Source: Acidiphilium sp. (lineage in GTDB: Bacteria > Pseudomonadota > Alphaproteobacteria > Acetobacterales > Acetobacteraceae). From it: a stretch of DNA of 64,000 nt. The notes under the pieces are model-generated. The model searched no databases and was not told where the DNA came from. It saw only the letters and a program-made list of their open reading frames with translations. A program made the translations under genes and the position numbers. The stretch covers positions 145,061 to 209,060 of the forward strand of contig JAQTXH010000002.1 in the NCBI GenBank assembly GCA_028688905.1, in the 5' to 3' direction. Of this stretch, positions 1-11,168 are shown one piece after another (within the stretch, counting starts at the first letter, position 1; the number at the start of each line of letters is the position of its first letter).

Positions 1-1
1 T

Positions 2-1003
2 CTGTTCGGACCCTCGGGTTGCGGCAAAACCACAATTCTTCGCTGTCTCGCCGGGTTTATTCGCCTGGAGGGCGGCTATCTGCGCGTCGGCGATGCGGTG
101 TGGCAGGAATCTGCGCACTTTCTGGCACCTCACAAGCGGCCGGTCGGCTACGTCTTTCAGGAGCCGCGTCTTTTTGCGCATCTATCGGTCCTTGACAATC
201 TGCGCTACGGGCTGCGCCGGGTTCGAATGATGGCTCCCTCCATCGGGCTTGAGCCGATGATTGATCTTATGGGCCTTCGTGGTCTCCTGCGGCGCTCGCC
301 CGCGGCACTTTCGGGCGGTGAGCGGCAACGCGTCGCCATCGGCCGCGCGATCCTCGCCCAGCCCCGGCTGCTCTTGATGGATGAACCGCTCTCGGCACTC
401 GACCGTGATGCCAAGAATGAAATTCTTCCTTATCTTGTGGAGCTTCCGGCCGTATTGTCGATTCCGATTATTTATGTCTCTCACGACTTCACCGAACTTG
501 AACAGCTTGCAGATTATCTCATTCTCATGCGCAAAGACGGTCGGGTTCAGGCTTCCGGGGCGCTGCATACCTTGCTGGCAGATATCTCTCTGCCCCTTGC
601 CCGCATGCCGGAATCGGCGATGATTCTCGCTGTCTGCGTAGAAGATTACGATGCCGCCTATGACATTACGGCCTGCACAGCCAACGGTGTGAGGATTTTG
701 GTGCCAGGCTTGCTGGGGACTGCCGGAACCACAAGGCGCCTGCGCGTGCGAGCGAGCGATGTCAGCCTTATCAAAGGCACGCCGCAAAATTCCAGCGTAC
801 TCAACATTCTCCCGGCTCATATCCTGGCAGCCGAAATGGCCAGCGCCAATCAGATGCTTGTTCTGCTTGGCCTGGATGGGCAGGCCAGCGAAACGCGGCT
901 GGTTTCCAGCATTACGCGAAAATCATGGAATACCCTCGCACTGCAAATCGGCGATAATGTCTTTGCGCAAATCAAAGGCATGGCGCTGGCTGATGCACGA
1001 TGA
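2..1003 (+). CDS. modC: Molybdate-type ABC transporter ATP-binding protein (5' end outside window)
   Basis: Cytoplasmic ATPase that would power an inner-membrane ABC importer, most likely for molybdate. The reading frame is already open at base 2, and Walker A (GPSGCGKTT) lies at bases 8-34, so only the first few dozen residues are missing. A Q-loop (VFQEPRLF) follows, then the signature LSGGERQR at 308-331, Walker B LLLMDEP just after, and the H-loop YVSHD. The last ~110 residues are not ATPase sequence and look like the TOBE/Mop oxyanion-binding domain typical of ModC (VLNILPAHI). The cognate modA/modB would lie upstream, outside the window. By eye the codon use is less GC-rich than the genes that follow. 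Another oxyanion or polyamine importer ATPase is possible, but ModC is the best fit. Confidence 0.85.
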   Translation: MFGPSGCGKTTILRCLAGFIRLEGGYLRVGDAVWQESAHFLAPHKRPVGYVFQEPRLFAHLSVLDNLRYGLRRVRMMAPSIGLEPMIDLMGLRGLLRRSPAALSGGERQRVAIGRAILAQPRLLLMDEPLSALDRDAKNEILPYLVELPAVLSIPIIYVSHDFTELEQLADYLILMRKDGRVQASGALHTLLADISLPLARMPESAMILAVCVEDYDAAYDITACTANGVRILVPGLLGTAGTTRRLRVRASDVSLIKGTPQNSSVLNILPAHILAAEMASANQMLVLLGLDGQASETRLVSSITRKSWNTLALQIGDNVFAQIKGMALADAR

Positions 1004-1119
1004 TGGGGTCTTGAGCATGAGTACTGAGGGGCACCAAGATGAAGATTCAGCAATGCCACAGGAGAGCCACAGCAGCCGAAGGCTGAAACGCACTATTCTG
1101 GCCCTCGGCTGTGGGCAAT

Positions 1120-1998
1120 TCAGCCCTTCGCCCAGTCGGCCGCCATGTCACTGGCAAAATCACGATAGCTTCGCGGCGGGTGACCGAGCAGCGCGCTTAA
1201 GCGATCGACGTCGGTCGCCGTCGCGGCCGCGCCATCTTCCTGATAGCGGCGCATCATCAGGCGCAAATCATAGGCGAGCCAGCTTGGGCCGAACGCCCGG
1301 AGGCGTTGCTCGAGCAGGTCGAGATCATCACCACCGTAGGAGATGCCCCGGCCCAGTACCTCGCTCCAGATTGCGGCGAGCGCATTGCCGTCGAGGCAAT
1401 CGGGGCCAACGAGTTCGTAGATCTCGCTTGGAAGTGGGGCATTCGCCTGTTCGCGCCGAAGCAATTCGCGCGCGGCCGCCTCACCGATGTCGCGCGTGTC
1501 GACCATCGAGATGCCCTTGCGCCCCACCGGCATCCCATAGACGCCGTGGGTCAGGAGCGCGTCCTTCTGGCGGGCGTCGTTCTGGATGAAATAGGCAGGA
1601 CGCAGAATGGTTGCCGGCACCTCGCGCTGCTCGATCATGCGTTCGATCGTATATTTGCCGGCAAAATGCGGCACATCAGTATAGGTCTCGCCCTTGAACA
1701 CCGACAGATAGACTATGCCCTTCATGCCGGCATCGCGCGCCGCATTCAGCGTCAGCATCGCCTGGGTCAGTTCGTCGGCGATATTGGGCACCAGCAGGAA
1801 TAGCGTGCTGACCCCCTTCAAAGCTTCGCGAATACTGTCGATGTCGGAAATGTCGCCCTTTACGGCGGTGACACCCTCGGCGAAGCGAACTGTCTCGGGC
1901 GAGCGCGTAAGCGCACGCAGTTCGACCCCGTGGCCCCGCAAGCTTGCCAGCACTGCGGACCCGATCGTCCCTGTGCTTCCGGTCACTAGAATAGCCAT
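1120..1998 (-). CDS. NmrA-like NAD(P)-binding oxidoreductase/regulator, 292 aa
   Basis: Atypical short-chain dehydrogenase of the NmrA/quinone-oxidoreductase-2-like group. It begins with a Rossmann glycine motif (VTGSTGTIGSAV, residues 4-15), followed by a second nucleotide-contact region (LRALTRSPE). The Tyr-x3-Lys catalytic pair of classical SDRs is not evident (only KYTIERMI is seen), as expected for this sub-family. The start is ATG at 1998, preceded by an AAGGAGA ribosome site at about 2004-2010. It is transcribed divergently from the adjacent LysR gene, and this arrangement commonly means the LysR protein controls the oxidoreductase. Substrate unknown; quinone or redox sensing is only a family-level expectation. 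Confidence 0.8.
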   Translation of the reverse strand: MAILVTGSTGTIGSAVLASLRGHGVELRALTRSPETVRFAEGVTAVKGDISDIDSIREALKGVSTLFLLVPNIADELTQAMLTLNAARDAGMKGIVYLSVFKGETYTDVPHFAGKYTIERMIEQREVPATILRPAYFIQNDARQKDALLTHGVYGMPVGRKGISMVDTRDIGEAAARELLRREQANAPLPSEIYELVGPDCLDGNALAAIWSEVLGRGISYGGDDLDLLEQRLRAFGPSWLAYDLRLMMRRYQEDGAAATATDVDRLSALLGHPPRSYRDFASDMAADWAKG

Positions 1999-2017
1999 TG
2001 TCTGTCTCCTTGATCAT

Positions 2018-2034
2018 CAGGGCACCGTGCCCTG
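2018..2034. promoter_or_regulatory. 17-bp perfect palindrome between the divergent pair
   Basis: CAGGGCAC-C-GTGCCCTG: two perfect 8-base arms around one central base. It lies 20 bp upstream of the NmrA-like start, in the leader between the divergent genes. It could be the operator of the neighbouring LysR regulator or of another repressor. It is not the classic T-N11-A LysR box by itself, so the assignment is inference. Confidence 0.5.
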
Positions 2035-2104
2035 TCTGTCGAGAGAAGTTAATCGTTCCAATCGAAAGCAATAGACCGCTATAACAAAACAGACTGTCTC
2101 ACTG

Positions 2105-3010
2105 ATGGAACATTCGATGGATCTACATGCCCTGGCTGATTTCAATCTGGTTGCGACGCATGGCGGGTTCGGGCGGGCGAGCCGGATCTCCGGCAGGCCC
2201 AAAGCGACGCTGTCGCGCAAGGTCACCGAGCTCGAACAGAGCCTCGGCGTGCGGCTCATCGAGCGCGGGAGCCGGACCTTGCGACTGACCGACGAGGGGC
2301 GGGCGCTTTCCGAACGGACGCAGGGATTGCTTGCAGAAATCGCCGAAGCGGGCGAAGCCGTGATATCCGGCGCGTCAATCCCCCGCGGGCACCTCATGGT
2401 CAGCGCCCCGGTCGTCTTCGCGCATGTCGCGCTGGGACGCATCGGGGCACGTTTCGCCAGAGCTTATCCGCAAGTGCAATTGGAAATCATCGCCGAAGAC
2501 CGCGTCGTCGATCCCGTCGAAGACGGATATGATCTGGTGATCCGGATCAATCCATCGGCCGACGATCGCCTGATCGGGCGTCGTATACTGAACGATGAGC
2601 GGCTCCTGGTGGCCGCGCCGGCCATGGTGCGCCCACAGTCTAAAGCAGATGGATCTGCCGAAGTATCGGTCCCAGCCGTGATGCTCACGACAACACCGCC
2701 CGGCGTGACGTGGCGGATGCGGTGTGAGGCAGGCAGCGTAACGGTAATTCATCCCGAGGCCACTCTACGTTGCTCGTCGCTTTTGATGGTGCGTGATGCC
2801 GTGCTCTTCGGGGCCGGTGTTGCGCTTCTTCCCAAACTGCTGGTGGCGGCCGATATCGCAGCGGGGTGCCTGGCCTGCTGGGGCGTTGCCGATGAACCGG
2901 CCGTCGCCATCTGGGCGTTGCAGAATTCTCGGCGGCTCGTCAGCGCCAAAGTGCGGGCTTTCCTCGCCATCCTTGATGATGCGTTTCCCGACAGGATCTT
3001 TGTCACATAA
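2105..3010 (+). CDS. LysR-family transcriptional regulator, 301 aa
   Basis: DNA-binding regulator with the normal LysR layout and length. The N-terminal winged helix-turn-helix spans about residues 6-65 (DLHALADFNLVATHGGF, RPKATLSRKVTELEQSLG, RLIERGSRTLRLTDEG), then a linker helix and a periplasmic-binding-protein-like effector domain from about residue 90. ATG 2105 and ATG 2117 are both possible starts; the second begins directly at the conserved helix. It is divergent from the NmrA-like oxidoreductase with about 106 bp between the starts, so that gene is the likely target. The effector cannot be read from sequence. It resembles the subgroup that often controls adjacent reductases, but this is not certain. 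Confidence 0.88.
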   Translation: MEHSMDLHALADFNLVATHGGFGRASRISGRPKATLSRKVTELEQSLGVRLIERGSRTLRLTDEGRALSERTQGLLAEIAEAGEAVISGASIPRGHLMVSAPVVFAHVALGRIGARFARAYPQVQLEIIAEDRVVDPVEDGYDLVIRINPSADDRLIGRRILNDERLLVAAPAMVRPQSKADGSAEVSVPAVMLTTTPPGVTWRMRCEAGSVTVIHPEATLRCSSLLMVRDAVLFGAGVALLPKLLVAADIAAGCLACWGVADEPAVAIWALQNSRRLVSAKVRAFLAILDDAFPDRIFVT

Positions 3011-3124
3011 ATTTTAGCCCATGGTTCGGCACACTTGGGTGCGATATAAACCCGCCACACGCCCGCGCCCGTTCGGCTTATCTCATTGAGATAAAGCGCT
3101 TTGTTTGATGTTGCTGGACAGGGC

Positions 3125-3216
3125 TGGCGGAGGGGATGGGATTCGAACCCACGAAACGGTTTAACCCGTTTAACGGTTTAGCAAACCGCCGCCTTCGGCC
3201 ACTCGGCCACCCCTCC
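3125..3216 (-). tRNA. tRNA-Ser (anticodon GCU)
   Basis: Read on the minus strand, it has a 7-bp acceptor stem (GGAGGGG at 3216-3210 with CCCCTCC), a D-arm GGCCGAGTGGCC, the anticodon arm CGGTTTGCTAAACCG with GCT in the loop, a long variable arm (GTTAAACGGGTTAAAC) and a T-arm with GGTTCGAATCC. The long variable arm is the class II hallmark of serine tRNAs. CCA is encoded (3127-3125). The 300-odd bases around it, between the LysR gene and the flippase, hold no other gene that I can see. Confidence 0.97.
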
Positions 3217-3406
3217 GCCGGGGTACACGGCGTATGCAGAGGTGCTTCTAGTGTCGGTGGGCCGGTTCGTAAAGGGTGGATCGTGTTGATCGGGTAACGG
3301 GTGTCGCTAATTCTGGAGAATTGTTTATGTTATAGGATATGATTTCTTGAACCGTCTGGCGGGTGGCCAGCCGACGTGGTGAGCGGTGTGAATTGAGCGG
3401 CTTTGC

Positions 3407-4888
3407 ATGAACTTGGGGCGCGGAGCGGCGCATGGGGCGGCCTGGAATCTGGCGACGGCGATCGGTGAGCGCAGCCTTGGGTTCGTGGTCCTCGCGATCC
3501 TGATCCGGCACGTCACGGTACGCGATGTGGGCGTGGTCGCCATTGCCTCGGCGATCTCCGAAATCGGTCGCGCGATCACTTCGGGCGGGTCAGGCGAGCA
3601 GGTGATCGCGGCACCGGGTGACCGGGTGGTGGAAGCCGGCGCGTTCTGGGCGCAATTCAGTCTTGCGGTGGCGAGTGCGGCCCTGCTCGCCGCGGTGGCA
3701 CCGCTGCTTGCGCAGGCATACGGCACGCCAGCGCTGGAATGGGTGACACAGGCGCTCTCGGTCAATATCGTGATCGGGGCGTTTCTGGTCGTGCCCTCGG
3801 CGCGGTTGGCGCAACGCTTCGGGTTTCGCGCCCTCAGCCTGATGTCGCTCGGCTCGACCAGCCTCGGCGGCGCGGTGGCCCTGACGCTGGTGTTCACGGG
3901 TCACGGTCTTAGTGCGTTGATCGCGCAGCGAATTGTGGGGATCACATTCTATGCCGCCGCTGCCTCGATTACCGCGCGCTGGCGGCCACCCCCGGTGCCA
4001 TCACCGGGGGTGATCCGCAATGCCCTGCGTTTCAACATTCCCATGATGGGTGCTGCGTTCGTCGATTATATCGCGGCAACAGGTTATGTCGTGCTGATCG
4101 GCGTTCGCCTGCCAGTGGTCGCGGTGGGGCAGTTTCGGATCGCCCAGCGTCTGGCCGAAGTGTTGCAGGAGTTGACGATTTTTCCGGCCAGTAAGGTCTT
4201 TCTGCCGGTGTTCGTTGCGGTGCGCCACAGCCCGGAGCGGCGTTTTGCGGTGGCCCAATCGTTGATGGATGTGGTGGCGGTCGGGTCGCTCGGGGTTGCC
4301 GCCGTCGCCGGCGCGGTGGCGGAGCCGATCGTCGTGCTGATGTTCGGCCCCCGCTGGGTGGAGGCGGCCCCGGTATTTGCCGCGATGAGCCTGATCGTGC
4401 CGGCGGCGGCGATCTATGCCTTCGTCAACCCGATGCTCACGGCGCTGCGCCGGCCGGTGCTGGTCTCGGCCTTCGCCGCGATCAATGCCGTTACCATCGC
4501 GCTGGCCGCGTGGTTTGCGTCACCGTTCGGGCTGACGAACCTTGCGTGGACGTTGGCGGCGCGTGGGCTGTTGACAGCTTTACTGTTGCTGCCGGCACTG
4601 TCGATCGGGATTGGCCGCTCGGCATGGCCGATGCTGCGTCTATTTGTGGCACCGTTCGTAGCACTGGTGGCGGCGCGACTCGCCGCTGTGGGGGCGCTCG
4701 CGGCCATCGGCCCGGTAACCTCGCTGTCGGCCCACGAAATGTTCAACCGGTTTCTGGTTGGTGGTGGGGTGTCCGGCTTAGTGTTTCTAACCGTGATGCT
4801 GGGTCTGGCACCGCGCCGGGTGGTGGCGCTGGTGCGGCGCGTGCTCAGTATTTTCCGCCGGCTGCCGGTTGTGGTGGAAGTGGTGTAG
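3407..4888 (+). CDS. Wzx-like polysaccharide/lipid flippase, 493 aa
   Basis: Inner-membrane protein of the MATE/MVF-type oligosaccharide flippase superfamily, expected to move a lipid-linked sugar across the membrane. The sequence is almost entirely hydrophobic helices with short loops, consistent with 12-14 membrane spans, and opens with the typical amphipathic start ([19 protein letters not shown]). The length is normal for the family. It stands alone rather than in a sugar cluster: upstream is the tRNA-Ser gene, and its last 44 bp overlap the convergent lipB. Related sugar genes (glycosyltransferase at 13.2 kb, O-antigen-ligase-like at 37 kb) are elsewhere in the window. The substrate is not readable. 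Confidence 0.82.
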   Translation: MNLGRGAAHGAAWNLATAIGERSLGFVVLAILIRHVTVRDVGVVAIASAISEIGRAITSGGSGEQVIAAPGDRVVEAGAFWAQFSLAVASAALLAAVAPLLAQAYGTPALEWVTQALSVNIVIGAFLVVPSARLAQRFGFRALSLMSLGSTSLGGAVALTLVFTGHGLSALIAQRIVGITFYAAAASITARWRPPPVPSPGVIRNALRFNIPMMGAAFVDYIAATGYVVLIGVRLPVVAVGQFRIAQRLAEVLQELTIFPASKVFLPVFVAVRHSPERRFAVAQSLMDVVAVGSLGVAAVAGAVAEPIVVLMFGPRWVEAAPVFAAMSLIVPAAAIYAFVNPMLTALRRPVLVSAFAAINAVTIALAAWFASPFGLTNLAWTLAARGLLTALLLLPALSIGIGRSAWPMLRLFVAPFVALVAARLAAVGALAAIGPVTSLSAHEMFNRFLVGGGVSGLVFLTVMLGLAPRRVVALVRRVLSIFRRLPVVVEVV

Positions 4889-5576
4889 CGGCGGAATCGT
4901 GTGCTTCAGCCCCAAAGACGCGGTGGAAGGCGGCGAGCAACGCGGTATCGACCGCTGCCATCGAGGCCCCGACTCCCTGCGCCGCCAAGGATGTCACGCC
5001 ATGCGCACGAATCCCGCAGGGGACGATACCGTCATACGCCGCCAGATCGGGTGCCACGTTCAACGCCACGCCATGATAACTGACCCACCGTGACACCCGC
5101 ACCCCAATCGCCGCAATTTTCGCCTCCGCCCCGGTTGCTGGATCGACCACCCAGATCCCCACCCGCCCGTCGCGGGTTTCGCCTTGCACGCCGAAGCCGG
5201 CGAGGGTTTCGATCAGCCAGGTTTCCAGCCCGGCGACGAATTGCCGCACGTCCCGCGCCGGCACGATGCCGTGCGGGCGGGTCAGATCGAGCATGACATA
5301 GGCAATCCGCTGGCCTGGCCCATGATAGGTCCATTGCCCGCCGCGCCCGGTTCGATGGGTCGGGATGTCGCCGGGGGCGATCAGATCGGCATCGCGCGCC
5401 GAGGTGCCGGCGGTGTAGAGGGGCGGGTGCTCGACCAGCCAGACGCGTTCGGCGGCATCACCCGCATAAATCGCCGCCGCTCGCGCCTGCATGGCGGCCA
5501 CGGCTTTGGGATAATCGAGCCATCCGGGCTCGGTAACCCATTCGACCGGCAGGGTTGTTGATACGGCGTGATCCAT
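4845..5576 (-). CDS. lipB: Octanoyl-[acyl carrier protein]-protein octanoyltransferase
   Basis: Transfers the octanoyl group from acyl carrier protein to lipoyl domains of dehydrogenase complexes, the first step of lipoate synthesis; cytoplasmic. The family signature is clear: [15 protein letters not shown], then the catalytic lysine in [18 protein letters not shown] and the catalytic cysteine in YDGIVPCGI. At 243 aa the length is normal. ATG 5576 is the start. The gene is convergent with the flippase, and the two coding regions overlap by 44 bp at their 3' ends. The proline/glycine-rich last ~15 residues lie in this overlap. Confidence 0.95.
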   Translation of the reverse strand: MDHAVSTTLPVEWVTEPGWLDYPKAVAAMQARAAAIYAGDAAERVWLVEHPPLYTAGTSARDADLIAPGDIPTHRTGRGGQWTYHGPGQRIAYVMLDLTRPHGIVPARDVRQFVAGLETWLIETLAGFGVQGETRDGRVGIWVVDPATGAEAKIAAIGVRVSRWVSYHGVALNVAPDLAAYDGIVPCGIRAHGVTSLAAQGVGASMAAVDTALLAAFHRVFGAEAHDSAATPLPPQPAAGGKY

Positions 5577-5600
5577 CGGCTATAGCGCTCCCGCTGCGAT

Positions 5601-5683
5601 GCGGCCGTGGCGAAATGGTAGACGCGCAAGCTTGAGGTGCTTGTGGGGGAAACCCTGTGGAAGTTCGAGTCTTCTCGGCCGCA
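5601..5683 (+). tRNA. tRNA-Leu (anticodon GAG)
   Basis: The acceptor stem GCGGCCG pairs with CGGCCGC. The D-arm is GTGGCGAAATGGTAGACGC. The anticodon stem CAAGC/GCTTG encloses the loop TTGAGGT with anticodon GAG. A long variable arm (GTGGGGGAAACCCTGT) and the T-arm GTTCGAGTC follow, with discriminator A at 5683. This class II structure identifies a leucine tRNA. CCA is not encoded: TGA follows the discriminator. It lies between lipB (opposite strand) and maeB. Confidence 0.96.
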
Positions 5684-5703
5684 TGACCACCTTTGCTTCA
5701 AGG

Positions 5704-5740
5704 AGCAAACGTTTTTTGCTACTTTTTTCTAAAAAAGTAG
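5704..5740 (+). terminator. Probable terminator downstream of tRNA-Leu
   Basis: Two nested AT-rich hairpins follow the tRNA. AGCAAA and TTTGCT form a short stem followed by ACTTTTTTC. A second perfect 10-bp inverted repeat, CTACTTTTTT (5719-5728) / AAAAAAGTAG (5731-5740), has only CT between the arms. Stem plus T-run right after a tRNA suggests intrinsic termination; the second palindrome may act in both directions. Confidence 0.55.
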
Positions 5741-5841
5741 AGCTGCCTTCCCTTTTGGCGTCTGCCACCCTGCCATGCCGCCCGGAGGTTGCCCGACCGG
5801 GCAGGTTCGCGCATGGTTTGCTCAACTGGGGATCAACGCAC

Positions 5842-8112
5842 ATGGATGAAACGCTCCGCAAGGCTGCACTCGATTACCACCGCCATCCGCGGCCGGGCAA
5901 ACTCACTATCACGCCGACCAAGCGGATGGAGACCTCGCGCGATCTGGCGCTGGCCTATTCCCCCGGCGTCGCCGCTGCCTGCCTCGCGATCAAGGACGAT
6001 CCCGACACGGCCTATGATTACACGATCAAGGGCAATCTGGTCGCGGTGATCACCAATGGCACCGCCGTACTCGGCCTGGGTAATATCGGTGCGTTGGCGT
6101 CCAAGCCGGTGATGGAGGGCAAGGCGGTGCTCTTCAAGAAATTCGCCGGGATCGACACGTTCGACATCGAGGTGGACCAACCCGATCCCGACAAGTTCAT
6201 CGAGGTGGTCGCCGCCCTCGAACCCAGTTTCGGCGGCATCAATCTCGAAGATATCAAGGCCCCCGAGTGTTTCCGGATCGAGCAGACCCTGCGCGCCCGG
6301 ATGAAGATTCCGGTGTTTCACGACGACCAGCACGGCACCTCGATCATTGTCGGGGCCGCCGTGCTGAACGCGCTGAAGGTGCAGGGTAAATCGATCGAGA
6401 CCGCCAAAATTGTCACTTCCGGTGCCGGTGCCGCCGCCCTCTCATGCGTGAACATCCTGATTGCGTTGGGGGCACCGCGCGATCATATCACCATGACCGA
6501 CATCGAGGGGGTGATCTATCAAGGGCGCCCGAACCTCGATCCTACCCTGGAGCACGTCGCGCGGGATACCAAGGCGCGCACCCTGGTGGAAATCCTCGAT
6601 GGGGCCGATGTGTTCCTCGGCCTGTCGGCCCCCGGCGTGCTGAAACCCGAATGGCTCGGCAAATTCGCGCCCAATCCGCTGATCCTGGCCCTCGCCAACC
6701 CTGAACCCGAAATCCGGCCCGACCTGGTGGTGACGCTGCGACCGGATGCGATCATCTGCACCGGGCGGAGCGATTTTCCCAATCAGGTCAATAACGTTCT
6801 GTGTTTTCCGTTCATTTTCCGCGGGGCGCTCGATGTCGGTGCCACCGCGATTACCGAGGGAATGAAACTCGCCGCGGTGCAGGCGATCGCCCAATTGACC
6901 AGAATCGAGGCGTCGGACACGGTGGCGGCGGCCTATGGCGGCAACGCCCCGGTGTTCGGCCGTGACTACATCATTCCCAAATTGTTCGACCCTCGCCTGA
7001 TCCTGCACATCGCCCCCGCCGTCGCCAAAGCCGCGATGGATGAAGGCGTCGCCCGCCGCCCGATCGCCGATTTTGATGTCTATCGCCATGAACTCGAACG
7101 CTTCGTGTTCCGCTCCGGTCAACTGCTCCGCCCGGTGATTGAGGTCGCCCGCTCGGGCAAAACCCGGATCGTCTATGGCGAGGGCGAGGACGAACGCGTG
7201 CTGCGCGCCGCCCAGAGCGTGGTCGACGATCATCTCGGGATTCCGATTCTGCTCGGCCACGCCGACACCATCGTGCAACGCATCGCGACACTCGGTTTGC
7301 GGATGAAGCCCGAACAGGAGGTCCGCATTCTCGATTTTGAGCGTGATCCGGCCTTGTTTGCCCGGTTGCTCGCCGACTACCAGCGCATCGTCGGTCGCCG
7401 TGGCGTGCCACCGGATGCCGCCGCCCGCCAATTGTCCCGCCGCCCCACCGTCGCCGCAGCCATGTTGCTGTCGGCCGGCGAGGCGGATGCCGCAATCTGC
7501 GGCGGGTTGGGCGACTGGTCGCGCCAGTTCCGCTACGCCATCCCGATCATTCCGCGCCGCAAGGGGATCAACCGCGTCTCAGCGGTCACCGCGCTGATCC
7601 TGCAATCGGGTAATCTGTTCTTTTGCGACACCCATGTGAACGAAGACCCGACCGCCGAAGAGATCGCCGAAATGACCCATCTGGCGAGCGCCATGGTCAC
7701 GCGCTTCGGCATCGCGCCGAAAGTGGCGCTGTTGTCGCACTCTAATTTCGGTGCGGCGAACACGCCATCGGCCCGCAAGATGCGCAAAGCCCTGGCGCTG
7801 ATCCGCGCCCAGGATCCCGAACTGGAAGTCGATGGCGAAATGCATGCCGACGATGCCTTGTTCGAACCAATCCGCAACCGCTCGGTGTGTGACAGCCGCC
7901 TGACGGGATCGGCCAACCTGCTGGTGATGCCGAACATCGACGCCGCGAACATCGGCTTTAACCTACTGAAAGCCGCCGGCGAAGCCGTGACGGTCGGACC
8001 ATTGCTGCTCGGCCTCGCCAAACCGCTGCACATCGCAGTGCCGAGTGTGACCGCGCGGGGGTTGGTCAACATGAGTGCGGTCGCGGCGATGGAGGTGGTG
8101 CTGGCGCGCTAA
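5842..8112 (+). CDS. maeB: NADP-dependent malic enzyme, two-domain MaeB type, 756 aa
   Basis: Oxidative decarboxylation of malate to pyruvate with NADP reduction, linking the TCA cycle to gluconeogenesis and NADPH supply; cytoplasmic. Residues 1-430 form the malic enzyme domain ([46 protein letters not shown] as dinucleotide-binding loop). Residues from about 430 form a phosphotransacetylase-like domain ([30 protein letters not shown]), which in this family acts as a regulatory, acetyl-CoA-responsive part. The length matches the large bacterial class. The start is ATG 5842, because upstream in-frame sequence runs back through the tRNA gene. The gene is monocistronic by context. Confidence 0.95.
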   Translation: MDETLRKAALDYHRHPRPGKLTITPTKRMETSRDLALAYSPGVAAACLAIKDDPDTAYDYTIKGNLVAVITNGTAVLGLGNIGALASKPVMEGKAVLFKKFAGIDTFDIEVDQPDPDKFIEVVAALEPSFGGINLEDIKAPECFRIEQTLRARMKIPVFHDDQHGTSIIVGAAVLNALKVQGKSIETAKIVTSGAGAAALSCVNILIALGAPRDHITMTDIEGVIYQGRPNLDPTLEHVARDTKARTLVEILDGADVFLGLSAPGVLKPEWLGKFAPNPLILALANPEPEIRPDLVVTLRPDAIICTGRSDFPNQVNNVLCFPFIFRGALDVGATAITEGMKLAAVQAIAQLTRIEASDTVAAAYGGNAPVFGRDYIIPKLFDPRLILHIAPAVAKAAMDEGVARRPIADFDVYRHELERFVFRSGQLLRPVIEVARSGKTRIVYGEGEDERVLRAAQSVVDDHLGIPILLGHADTIVQRIATLGLRMKPEQEVRILDFERDPALFARLLADYQRIVGRRGVPPDAAARQLSRRPTVAAAMLLSAGEADAAICGGLGDWSRQFRYAIPIIPRRKGINRVSAVTALILQSGNLFFCDTHVNEDPTAEEIAEMTHLASAMVTRFGIAPKVALLSHSNFGAANTPSARKMRKALALIRAQDPELEVDGEMHADDALFEPIRNRSVCDSRLTGSANLLVMPNIDAANIGFNLLKAAGEAVTVGPLLLGLAKPLHIAVPSVTARGLVNMSAVAAMEVVLAR

Positions 8113-8154
8113 CCTCATTCGGACCTGCGGCCCGGAGGGTAGTTGCGATCGCAT

Positions 8155-8204
8155 GATTTTGCGCCACGGGATCGTTCGAATCAGCGCGCAAAATCGACGA
8201 TTTT
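8155..8204. repeat. Inverted repeats downstream of maeB
   Basis: GATTTTGCGC (8155-8164) and GCGCAAAATC (8186-8195) form a perfect 10-bp stem with a 21-base loop. A second palindrome AAAATCG-A-CGATTTT (8190-8204) overlaps its right arm. Position after maeB and a T-rich tail suggest a terminator, although a site upstream of the next gene is equally possible. Confidence 0.45.
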
Positions 8205-8279
8205 GAATTTTCATGCGTTTTGCGTCTTGTTCGGCGAATGATTCGGTGGCTTCGTCAATCCTGATATGCAATTTTATCA

Positions 8280-8765
8280 TTGATAGGCCCGACAAACCAC
8301 GTGACACCCGTTTTTGAGCGTCTGACCATCGCCGCCATCCTCGCGGGGGCCGCCCTGCTGGTCTTGTTCTGGCCGCAGCATGATGGGCGGCGGGACTGGC
8401 ATCGCGGAATTCGCCATCCCGCGCTGTGGGTGTTGCTGTCACTCGCGGTCAGTTTCGCGGCGACTGCCATTTTGCGGGGGCAGGGCGTTGTCGTGCTCGG
8501 CATCCTGCCGTTTCTGGGCACACTCTGGCATAAGGGCGATCCGGTCAGACCCCTGCCGCCGCCGCAACCTCGCGCCGCGCCGCCGCCCAAGGTGATGTCG
8601 CGCGCCGAAGCCCTTGAGGTATTCGGCCTTACCCCCGGCACCACCCGCGAGGAAGTCCTGGAAGCGTATCGCCACATGTTGTGGTTCGCTAACCCGGACC
8701 ACGGCGGTTCGCATTGGCTGATCGATAAGCTCAACGAGGCGCGGGATGTGTTGTTGAAGCGTTAG
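8280..8765 (+). CDS. Membrane-anchored J-domain-like protein, about 155-161 aa
   Basis: Two N-terminal hydrophobic helices (LTIAAILAGAALLVLFW and LWVLLSLAVSFAATAI, then LGILPFLG) precede a proline-rich linker. A C-terminal ~60-residue segment resembles the Tim14/Pam18-like J-domain of alphaproteobacteria (MSRAEALEVFGLTPGTTREE, YRHMLWFANPDHGGS, INDKLNEARDVLL-like end). The HPD loop, needed to stimulate DnaK, reads NPD, so classic co-chaperone activity is doubtful. No ATG fits: TTG 8280 or GTG 8301 are the start candidates. It is a single gene between maeB and acs. The family name is moderately certain; the function is not known. Confidence 0.7.
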   Translation: MIGPTNHVTPVFERLTIAAILAGAALLVLFWPQHDGRRDWHRGIRHPALWVLLSLAVSFAATAILRGQGVVVLGILPFLGTLWHKGDPVRPLPPPQPRAAPPPKVMSRAEALEVFGLTPGTTREEVLEAYRHMLWFANPDHGGSHWLIDKLNEARDVLLKR

Positions 8766-8839
8766 GATAAGCGATCCGCTCTTTTAGTTTCGATTAATTC
8801 GTGGCAAGCATTGCAGCAACCATCTCATAGGAAACTGCC

Positions 8840-10774
<1,935 letters not shown>

Positions 10775-10777
10775 GGC

Positions 10778-11158
10778 ATGGCACGGGCGCGCGGCGGTTT
10801 GCGGTTCTGTCTGATCCTGGCTCTGCTCTGCGGCGGCATGGTTGCCGCTTCAGCGCAGACCCAGGCTGCCATGGATCGACAGGCGACGCGGGAATTCCAT
10901 GCCGCCGATCATCATCTGAACCTCGTCTATGCGCAGGTGATCGCTGGCCTCGATCCGCATCGTCAGATGCTCCTGCGTCAGGCCGAGCGCGACTGGGTGA
11001 CCTTCCGCGACGCTGAATGCGCTTTCCGCACCGCAGGATCGGAAGGCGGGACGATCCACCCCTTGCTGGTGACCGCCTGCCGCACCCAGTTGACCACGGC
11101 ACGTGCCGAAGCCCTTGCGAAATCCGTCTGCAAGGCAGGCGACCCAACCTGCCAATAG
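10778..11158 (+). CDS. LprI-like (DUF1311) secreted small protein, 126 aa
   Basis: Small exported protein with a signal peptide (residues 1-28, ending ...VAASAQTQA). It is followed by the DUF1311/LprI pattern of a conserved WVTFRDAEC centre and three further cysteines that probably form disulfides in the periplasm. Some members inhibit lysozyme; most are uncharacterised, so that role is only a possibility here. It starts 3 bp after acs and is followed 10 bp later by the alpha/beta hydrolase, so the three genes look co-transcribed although they share no obvious pathway. Confidence 0.75.
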   Translation: MARARGGLRFCLILALLCGGMVAASAQTQAAMDRQATREFHAADHHLNLVYAQVIAGLDPHRQMLLRQAERDWVTFRDAECAFRTAGSEGGTIHPLLVTACRTQLTTARAEALAKSVCKAGDPTCQ

Positions 11159-11168
11159 GAGCATCACT

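Noticed and set aside
182-820. 212-codon open frame opposite modC
   Set aside because: Mirror of the ABC ATPase; basic, low-complexity translation and no family features.
5599-5841. Upstream extension of maeB by 81 codons
   Set aside because: It would translate through the tRNA-Leu gene and its terminator; ATG 5842 matches the family N-terminus.
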